64,000 nt of DNA from Asterias amurensis. Lineage: Eukaryota > Echinodermata > Asteroidea > Forcipulatida > Asteriidae. Positions 56,888 through 64,000 of the stretch are shown piece after piece (positions within the stretch are counted from its first letter, which is position 1; each line of letters starts with the position of its first letter). The position numbers and the translations under genes were made by a program. The stretch spans positions 21,079,832 through 21,143,831 of the forward strand of contig NC_092649.1 in the NCBI RefSeq assembly GCF_032118995.1, given 5' to 3'. The notes under the pieces are model-generated. The model did not search any database. It saw only the letters and a list, made by a program, of their open reading frames with translations, and was not told where the DNA came from.

Positions 56888-57132
56888 TAATGGGTGCTTT
56901 CGTGCTTCCCTGGGTCGACCCCGCGGTGCTCACTCGGGTGAGCCCCTGACAAGAGCTAATCGAACGACCACACTCGCCCTCTCGTGGTGACGGCATGCAC
57001 CTCAGGTCACCCCAAGTGACCCACTCCACAAGCAGGGCACTGAGGGCTGACCGGGATGAGCCCCGTCAAAGCTATTCGAACGTACCGGGGCAAACCGGGG
57101 TCGACCCAGGGAAGCTAAACGAACGCACCCAA
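56888..57132. mobile_element. Foldback element with GGGTGC(G/T)TTCGT ends
   Basis: The left end GGGTGCTTTCGTGCTTCCCT and the right end AGGGAAGCTAAACGAACGCACCC are inverted and continue through GGGTCGACCCC. GC-rich interior. Confidence 0.68.
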
Positions 57133-57459
57133 TACGCGGTTGCGTAACTAAAGGTGACACAACCTCCCCAACCCCATTGAAGCCCCCCCCCCCCCACCCC
57201 AAGTGCCCCATTTGAAATCTGAACTTGTAATACTGAGATTAAAATGTACCGTTCAGAAATGTTGAGATTTATAAGCTTTTTATTAATAATTTCACGGCTT
57301 TAAACACTTGCTTTTTTAACATTAATTTGACCTGCAGGAAATGTATTTGTTTTTACCCCAGTGTCACATTTTCAACAACAAAAAGTAAACGGCATAATTG
57401 CCAAGAACACTGAATCCATGCACTTTATCTAAAAATACTTTATTTTTTGTAGGAATGCC

Positions 57460-57688
57460 CACACGGCTATCATAATTTATCTTCAAGTACGCGCTAATCC
57501 TCCAATCAGATTGGCAGAATGGAGTGGTGATAAAAACCTATATTGCACGGCTAATATCACTACCATGCGTATTGTGTGTTCTATGTCACGCGCCAAGTTT
57601 GCTTGAAGATAAATACGGCCTCGTTGGATATGGGACGCAGAAGCGCTATATTTTTCCGTATTCCACTCGCGCTTGTGTGATAACTTAT
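57460..57688. other. Unclassified segment related to 21600-21740
   Basis: Both regions carry GGATATGGGACGCAGAAGCG-type sequence and CGCTTGTGTGATAACTTATA. It abuts a Family A fragment directly. Confidence 0.45.
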
Positions 57689-57953
57689 ATTGTGAGAAGC
57701 AGCTCCCTCTGAAGTGGCGTAGTTTTCGAGAAAGAAGTAATTTCCACGAATTTGATTACGAGATCTCAGATTTAGAATTTAAGGTCGCGAAGTCAAGCAT
57801 CTGAAAGCACACAACTTCAGTTGACGAGGGTGTTTTCTTTCATTATTATCTCGCAACTTCGACGACCAATTGAGCTTTATGCATATGTTGAGATACACCA
57901 ACTGTGAAGACTGGTCTTTGACAATTACCAATAATTATGTCCATTGTCTTTAA
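57689..57953 (+). mobile_element. Family A TTAA-MITE, copy 21 (left third missing)
   Basis: It starts at ATTGTGAGAAGCAGCTCCCT and runs to the right TTAA. Confidence 0.7.
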
Positions 57954-58039
57954 TATTAATCTGGATCAAAAACGTTTGAATTACCAAATTAAAATTCCTT
58001 GTATCCCACGATGCAAATTGCCATCTATTAAATCGTTGC

Positions 58040-58215
58040 GGTACCCGGTCGTCTAAATTGGTACGACACTGCTCTAGAATTGCCAAGGTCGTGGGTTCGA
58101 ATCCAACCACGTAATATTCCTGTGACTTTTGTTTACATGGCTCGGGAAAGTACTGAGTATTCAGTGTTAAACACATCGTTGTAGAATATAATATTAAATA
58201 GGTAAAAACCAAAAT
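58040..58215 (+). mobile_element. tRNA-derived SINE, relative of 7945-8150
   Basis: B box GTGGGTTCGAATCC, then GTAATATTCCTGTGACTTTTG and AAAGTACTGAGTATTCAGTG. Confidence 0.72.
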
Positions 58216-58489
58216 AAACGTTTAAAATACCTGTACTGATAAAAAATGTTGTTGTACATACATTAGTTTAATTTGGCAATAACAATGTTTAAAAGTATTA
58301 CGCACTCAACAAAAACCCTGTATATAAGTCAACGTGAAACATCGGGTTTTCTGAAAAAGCTCTCACCGAAAAAAAATAATGGGATCAACATAGACTCTTG
58401 AACAAGTCGTTTAATTTCTGTCGCAGTGTTTAACGAAACGGCTCGCTCGTATCAACTATAATACATGTACCTCGTGAGGATTGGGGCTG

Positions 58490-58827
58490 GCTTCTTAGAG
58501 CTGCTTAAGCGCAGAGTGTAGCTAAGCACTAACGAAGATGTACTTACCAGAATAAGGTTACCAGCTAAAACACCATGTTACATGCTCAATAATGACTGGT
58601 GTTCTGCTAATCTGTTAAGCACAAAATTTGCTTAAGCAGCTCTATGAAAGCTGCTTACAAGCAGACAAATATTGCTCCACAATAAGTGAGCAGAAATGAG
58701 CAGGATACCAGTCATAAATTGCACACCGTGACACTGTAGTTTAGCTGGTAACCTTAATCTGGTAAGCAAACTTTTGTTGCGCTTAGCTACTTTTTCTGCT
58801 CAAGCAGGTCTTTGAAATTGGGCCCAG
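58490..58827. mobile_element. Family E elements, double unit
   Basis: TTAGAGCTGCTTAAGC ... TTGCTTAAGCAGCTCTATGA is followed by a second unit ending GGTCTTTGAAATTGGGCCC. It immediately follows the stop codon side of the 58856-59307 exon, so it may lie in the 3'UTR. Confidence 0.6.
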
Positions 58828-58855
58828 ATGAATAACGACTAAGCAATTGGCAGTA

Positions 58856-59307
58856 TCAAAGCCAAGTTGACTCTGTCGTAAAATTCAAATCATTTGGATT
58901 CATTTCTTGGTATTCGGATGATAATGAGTCAACAAATATTGCTCCTTTCCCGTTGATGTATTTATGATGAGTACACGAACAGTCTCGCTGCTTTTCTTTC
59001 GCTACCCCGATACCCCGCTCGCTTATTGTAAACACTTCAGAAGCCATTTGATCTGTGTCCACTCCTGAATCCAACATGAAGCCAGTATTATCGAGTCCAG
59101 TGTGGTCATCCTTGTAAGTTGAGTTGAGGTTTGAGTTTGAGATGCCACTTGAAGTGAGTTCAAGATCTTCCTCCGTAGACTTGATCAGTTCATGGGGAAG
59201 ATCGTGGCCATTCGGGAGAGGTGATTTAATACCAGAGGAGTGGGAACGAGTCTTTCTTGCGTAGCGGTGCTGTAGATAGGACCTCCGAAGATACAGGATC
59301 TTTTTGT
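58856..59307 (-). CDS. Terminal coding exon of an unidentified gene, probably a membrane-protein cytoplasmic tail
   Basis: Open from a TTTACAG acceptor to a TGA, this exon encodes about 150 residues starting KKILYLRRSYLQHRYARKTR, a basic stretch typical just inside a membrane helix. A Ser- and Asp-rich region follows, then a Cys/His patch (CSCTHHKY) and the C-terminus ESTWL, which fits a class I PDZ ligand (T-x-L). The incoming phase is 2: the first two bases complete a split codon. No upstream exon encoding a membrane helix could be found between 59308 and 64000, so the 5' part is probably right of the window. I do not recognise the family. Confidence 0.6.
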
Positions 59308-59439
59308 CTGTAAATACAAAAAATTAAAAAATGTTTTTGTTTTTGAAAGGTCAAACGATTAACATCAAGAGTCAGCACATATGGGTTGCTATTGAGCTAA
59401 AGGAACTAAATGTTTAAACATTCATAAAGGCCTACGGAC

Positions 59440-60500
59440 CAAGGTCAATGTAGCCTGAATCCAGGTCACTGTGAACCGAATCAAGGTCACTCTAACCCGG
59501 ATCCATGCCGTCACCGTACCCTGGTCAAGGTCAATTTAACACGGATCCAGGTCACTCTAACCCAGATCAAGGTCACCGTAGCGGGTTCAGATTAATATTA
59601 ACCGGATACAGGTCACTGTAACCCGAATCCATGCCACTGTTACCCGGACCCAGGTCATTTTAACCCGGAAGTTTTAAGAGTGTAGAAGTCACCAACAACT
59701 TTTTTTCTCACTGGCAAAACAAAAAAAAAACCAAAACCCTATTAATAAGACTTTCATATACAAATATTAATAGGCTATCAGTACATTGTTTGACCAATAT
59801 CAGTACTCACATCGATTTGCTTTCAAATTCTACCCATAATTGTTTTTTATTTTTAGATTTAATTGTTTGGGGTAAAAATATGCTGCATAAAAACACAAAG
59901 AGCAAAAAAACATGCTGGAGCAAAAATGTAATTGAAATTATGCTTGATGATGTGCTGGATCACGACAAAGAGTTGTAAGGCATTAAAACACATGGGCTGT
60001 CGAAAAAGAGCAGTAAGCTTTACACACAGCAATGAACAAAGCATGCAATAAAAAAGTAACGTTATAAAACCTTGTGAAGATGATTTCTATTAAATGATGC
60101 TTTCTTTTTTCTGGTTCAAATCAACATGGAGAGTAAGGTCATCTAGACCGAGACCACGGACACGGATTTTGCGTTGTAGAACTAATTTTGACACAGATTC
60201 CGGGTCCAGGTCACCGTGCCCGGATCAAGTTCAATGTAACCCGAATCCATGCTACTGTGACCCGGGTCCATGCCACTGTAACCAGGATCAAGATCACCGT
60301 ACCCTGATCCTGGTCACAGTAACCCGCATCCAGGTCGCCGTACCCTGATCCAGGTCACTGTAACCCAGATCCAGGTCGCCGTACCCTGATCTAGGTCACT
60401 GTAACCCAGATCCAGGTCACCGTACCCTGATCCAGGTCACTGTAACCCGCATCCAGGTCACTGTACCATAATCCTGGTCACTCTGACCCGGAAGTTTTTA
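59440..60500 (+). repeat. Degenerate GGTCA minisatellite in two blocks
   Basis: Blocks at about 59440-59670 and 60170-60490 consist of units of about 21 bp such as GATCCAGGTCACTGTAACCC. They are separated by about 500 bp of AT-rich DNA. TCAAGGTCA occurs several times in the first block. Confidence 0.85.
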
Positions 60501-60671
60501 GTGTATAGAAGCAACCATAACACAATAACAGATTCCGGGTTTTGTTGACCCAGAAACGGGTCAGGGCCCACAAGTTCCCTCATCATCGGGGTTTATTCTG
60601 ACCAGGAAGTCTTCAGAGTGTATTGATAAACCGTACGAAGGTATTGACAAAATAGGGACACCGCCAACATA

Positions 60672-60746
60672 GGGCTAGATAGCTCAGTTGGTAGAGCGCC
60701 GGAATGTTTATCCGCAGGTCGTTGGTAGGAATCCCACTCTTTAGTC
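60672..60746 (+). tRNA. tRNA-like sequence, probably a tRNA-derived SINE head or pseudogene
   Basis: GGGCTAGATAGCTCAGTTGG gives a good D-arm and A box. The anticodon-like loop ATGTTTA sits between CCGGA and TCCGC, which pair except at one end. The B box is GGTAGGAATCC instead of GGTTCGAATCC, and acceptor pairing is imperfect, so it is unlikely to be a functional tRNA. Confidence 0.45.
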
Positions 60747-61635
60747 AATTTTTTTGTTCAAACCCAACAACCGTATAACCTTTAAGCAAAAGTGACCTGA
60801 ATAGTTTAAAGAATAAACACCATTGGCTATCGCTCTACACGACAAGAAGCAAGTATAGAGTTCTGCACTTTCCACGTAAAAACGGTATTTTTGCAAATGC
60901 AAAACGAATCACAAGTGTGTGATGAAGTATCTTTTACACACACATAAAACCACGCAAAATATTAAAGTCACTTTGGATTGGCGCTCAAGTGCCCCGTTTC
61001 CATTGGCAATATCTCTTTGCAGAAAGCTCTCCACTGCAATTGTTTGGATTTGATTCCGTCACCCTACACCTACTGGAGAAAAGCGGCAATAACAAACCAA
61101 TAAGCCATTTTGAGGTAGGGCGGACGTGATAGGAGTGTACTGTTTGGTTTGGATGTATACACAAATTTACCCAAACCTTATAGTGTTGTAGCTTTGTGTC
61201 CGCCATATCTCAAAAAGCCTAATGAAAGCGTTCACCTTCACCACACCTCGCATGCATATAATGGGTTTATCAAAATCAAAATAATGATAAATACTATAAT
61301 TTGGATGTTATCGTGAAACAACATGGATGTTTTGCATTCGCAGAAGGGGAGAATTCCATTCATTCGCTAAAAGATTGGTTGTTTTATTCAGCATCAAATA
61401 CGACATTTTTTCACCATTGTACTCGTCATAAACATTCACAATTTGTACAAAACATCCGTGGAATAATATTTTTAGGCTGGAATTTACCAACATGGATTAA
61501 GGCTTTAAGCAGACATGATTTAGAAAATAGTTTATGGATCTCACAAAGAAAAGCAGCATGAATTGCCACAAAAAGCAATGCTTTATTAAGGCTACACACG
61601 GCAAAATAAAGGGTTTATTTAATAAGGAAATATAG
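60747..61635. other. No gene confirmed
   Basis: A minus-strand ATGGCGGACACAAAG at about 61206 opens a short ORF with a weak donor-like AAG|GTTTGG after ten codons. Not enough to call an exon. Confidence 0.35.
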
Positions 61636-61872
61636 GCCTAGGTTTTCCCGGATACTTTCGAAAACGAAAGCAAAAATCGCGCAAATGCCGACTTCGCGTG
61701 TCTAAAAGTCAAACGAGAAACGACGAGGACTACGTCGAAACGGTACTCGCATGCAGGCGTCAAAAATGGAACTGAAAAACGGTTTCAACTTTGAAGGTAA
61801 ATTCCACTTGTAAACGAACAAATGAAAGTGAAATTGGACGTTCGCTGAAAATACCAGGGAAAACCTATACTA
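61636..61872. mobile_element. Inverted-repeat element with CTAGGTTTTCCC ends
   Basis: CCTAGGTTTTCCCGG at left and CCAGGGAAAACCTATA at right. The ends resemble Family B (AGGTTTTCTCGG) but the interior differs. Confidence 0.55.
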
Positions 61873-61908
61873 TAAACAGAAAGTCTGGCCATAAATCTGC
61901 TGACTATA

Positions 61909-62289
61909 TTACAGGCAGTGGACACTATAGGTAATTACTCCAAATAAAAAAACCCTTATAAAACCATACTTGGAAATAAGTAATGGGGAGACGTTGATAG
62001 TATAAAACGTTGTGAGAAATGGCTCCCTCTGAATTGATGTAGTTTTCGAGAAAGAAGTAATTTTCCTCGAATTTGATTTCGAGACCTCAAGTTTAGATTT
62101 TGAGGTCTCGAAATCAAGCATAAGAAAGCACACAACTTCGTGAAGGGTGTTTTTTCTTTCATTATTATCTCGCAACTTCGATGACCGATTGAGCTAAAAT
62201 GTTCACATGTTTATTTTATGCATATGTTGAGATACACCAAGTGAGAAGACTGGTCTTTGACAATTACCAATAGTGTCCACTGTCTTTGA
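61909..62289 (+). mobile_element. Family A TTAA-MITE, copy 22
   Basis: Full length with a perfect central hairpin at about 62079-62116 (TTGATTTCGAGACCTCAA and its complement). The left flank is TTAC and the right TTAA is mutated. Confidence 0.76.
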
Positions 62290-63086
62290 GCCCAGTGACT
62301 TCATGCAAATGCGATACGAGTTGAACGTCAAACATTTGCAACGAATAATTCGCCCATATGAAACACTCGCCGGGTAAACAGGGCTGTGACGTCAACATTC
62401 GTATGAACTGGACTTTAAGCAATGACCAATTAGAAAAAATAAATAAAAATTGAATGAACTAAAACTGAAAGGGTTAGCTTTGCAAAGTTAAGGAGCATCA
62501 CACAAATCATGCTTAGGGATTTCATGGTGGTATGTATTACTTGGGTCAGCCTTCAGCTTCCGGGCTGGTCTTCTTCGGATCTTGTTCTCTTTACCAAACC
62601 ACGCTGAATAGAGTAAACATTGTGAACGTTGAGGGCGTGCTTGAAAATGTCAATACTTTGACGTCATTTGTGGGAGGTTGCTTATTTTTTTACCGCCTTG
62701 GTTCACTGCAAAACGGCTATACAAAACGGAGCACCCACAAATAACAATACATGAGAGAGAAGTTGTGTTTTAAAGTGTGAAAAAAAAGATAATAATAAAC
62801 TATATAAATAGTAACCTTGCGGGTACAATGTGCACGAACAAAAATGTCTTGGAGGAGTGGTTTTACACATGGTTGTACCCGCAAGTTTATAGTTAATTGT
62901 AGTCTATTTTTTAGTGAGAAGGGTCTCACAATATTATTTGGGTTTTTAACTTGATTTCTTTATTGATTTAACACATTTTAAATCAATTTGAGCAAAGATC
63001 CCTTGTTGCCGTTTTCGTTAAGACTGGTCTTAACAGAAACAATCATTTAATGGCTTTACGTAACACGTCATTGAATCTGGTCTCCA
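62290..63086. other. No feature recognised
   Basis: Short ORFs only. A patch at about 62863-62910 matches 33455-33505 (ACACATGGTTGT.CCCGCAAG), another dispersed repeat. Confidence 0.4.
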
Positions 63087-63469
63087 TTAAAGGCAGTGGA
63101 CACTATTGGTAATTACTCAAAATAATTATTAGCATAAAACCTTACTTGGTGACGAGTAATGGGGAGAGGTTGGTGGTATAAAACATTGTGAGAAACGGCT
63201 CCCTCTGAAGTGACATAGTTTTCGAGAAAGAAGTAATTTTCCACGAATTTGATTTCGAGACCTCACATTTAGAATTTGAGGTCTCGAAATCAACATTCTG
63301 AAAGCACACTACGTCTTGTGACAAGGGTGTCTTTTCTGTCATTATTATCTCACAACTTCGACGACCAATTGAGCTTAAATTTTCACAGGTTTGTTGTTAT
63401 TTTATGCATATGCTGAGAGATACACCAAGTGAGAAGACTGGTCTTTGACATAGTGTCCAGTGTCTTTAA
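63087..63469 (+). mobile_element. Family A TTAA-MITE, copy 23
   Basis: Full length, TTAA at both ends, central hairpin at about 63249-63292. A few bases near the right end (AATTACCAA) are deleted. Confidence 0.78.
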
Positions 63470-64000
63470 GTTTGTTCTGAAGCCTAAAGTTTCAATTTTG
63501 AAATCAGTATTAAGAGGACTTTGCTGAAATCGAATTGAAGGCTTATGACACCTGCTGTGTTAAGTCTTTTTAGTATCAAGTAAGGATTAACACCTTTTCA
63601 TCCCACGTACATTTTAAGCTTAAATTAAATTATCATGAAAATGGCTTCAACGAACAACACAGTAGACAGTACAGATTGTTCAGTATATTCACACGACAGT
63701 AGTTTAAATGGGGGTCCCATGCTTAATTTCAGAATGGTTGTAAAATGTAGCACTGTTGACAAGATTTTGCAAGAAAATTCGGACAGTAGAGAAACATTGT
63801 TGTCCTTTCACACGAGGTACATTTTGTAAAACTGTACAGCCATGCTACAATTTAACAAGGGACCCTTGCTTTATTGCTCTCGTGTGGAAGGGGTTGACGC
63901 AGTCTTAAAAAGATACTCTCGTCAGCATACATGTCTAAAATAAAAAGGGTTTGATACCTTTTGTAACTCAAGGTTCTGGCCAAGACGGGAATCACTACTC
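63470..64000. other. No feature recognised to the window end
   Basis: The 64-codon ORF at 63635-63829 has no signal peptide or family motif. Confidence 0.35.

Noticed and set aside
60672-60746. Functional tRNA gene
   Set aside because: The B box is broken (GGTAGGAATCC), acceptor pairing is imperfect, and similar heads occur in SINEs.
60985-61206. Minus-strand ORF MADTKLQHYKVWVNL...
   Set aside because: The start context is plausible but the donor is weak and there is no recognisable domain or partner exon.
1-64000. CRISPR arrays, bacterial operons or phage genes
   Set aside because: There are no regularly spaced direct repeats of CRISPR type. Introns, SINEs and MITEs show that this is animal DNA.

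Overview
This is animal nuclear DNA. It is AT-rich and contains long introns with GT-AG splice sites, tRNA-derived SINEs, and very many short inverted-repeat transposons that leave TTAA, TA or 8-bp target duplications. The protein families (an F-box/WD40 protein, a PRRT3/4-like seven-pass protein, intronless LRR-Ig and Ig receptors) together with the foldback repeats suggest a marine deuterostome, most likely an echinoderm and perhaps a sea star. That is an inference from gene and repeat style; no species marker was seen. Layout: (1) 2.3-10.2 kb, minus strand: seven coding exons of an F-box/WD40 SCF substrate receptor, 5'-complete, whose last WD40 exons lie beyond the left edge. (2) 10.2-22.1 kb: no convincing gene; many MITEs and foldback elements. 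(3) 22.2-24.5 kb, minus: a PRRT3/4-like membrane protein with a Pro/Glu minisatellite ectodomain, a single-exon CDS, and a strong 5'UTR splice acceptor with an upstream ORF. (4) 24.5-42.7 kb: repeats and AT-rich DNA, with one weak candidate first exon at 36.6 kb. (5) 42.8-44.3 kb and 48.6-50.6 kb, both minus: two intronless type I receptors, one with a single Ig domain and one with LRR plus Ig, with repeats between them. (6) 51.7-51.85 kb, minus: a possible signal-peptide first exon. (7) 52-58.8 kb: repeats, a triplicated 100-bp unit and an RFX X-box-like site. (8) 58.86-59.31 kb, minus: the terminal coding exon of a gene, apparently a membrane-protein tail, whose upstream exons were not found. 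(9) 59.4-60.5 kb: a GGTCA-rich minisatellite, then repeats to the end. All supported genes are on the minus strand. They do not form a pathway. Four of the five (the Ig, LRR-Ig and PRRT-like proteins, and the terminal exon by inference) are membrane proteins, and the LRR-Ig and Ig tails carry several tyrosines. The dominant feature of the window is its repeats: one roughly 370-bp TTAA-flanked family (called A here) occurs at least 23 times in 64 kb, beside other TTAA families (C, D), a TA family (B), a hAT-like element and several SINE families, with several clear nested insertions.
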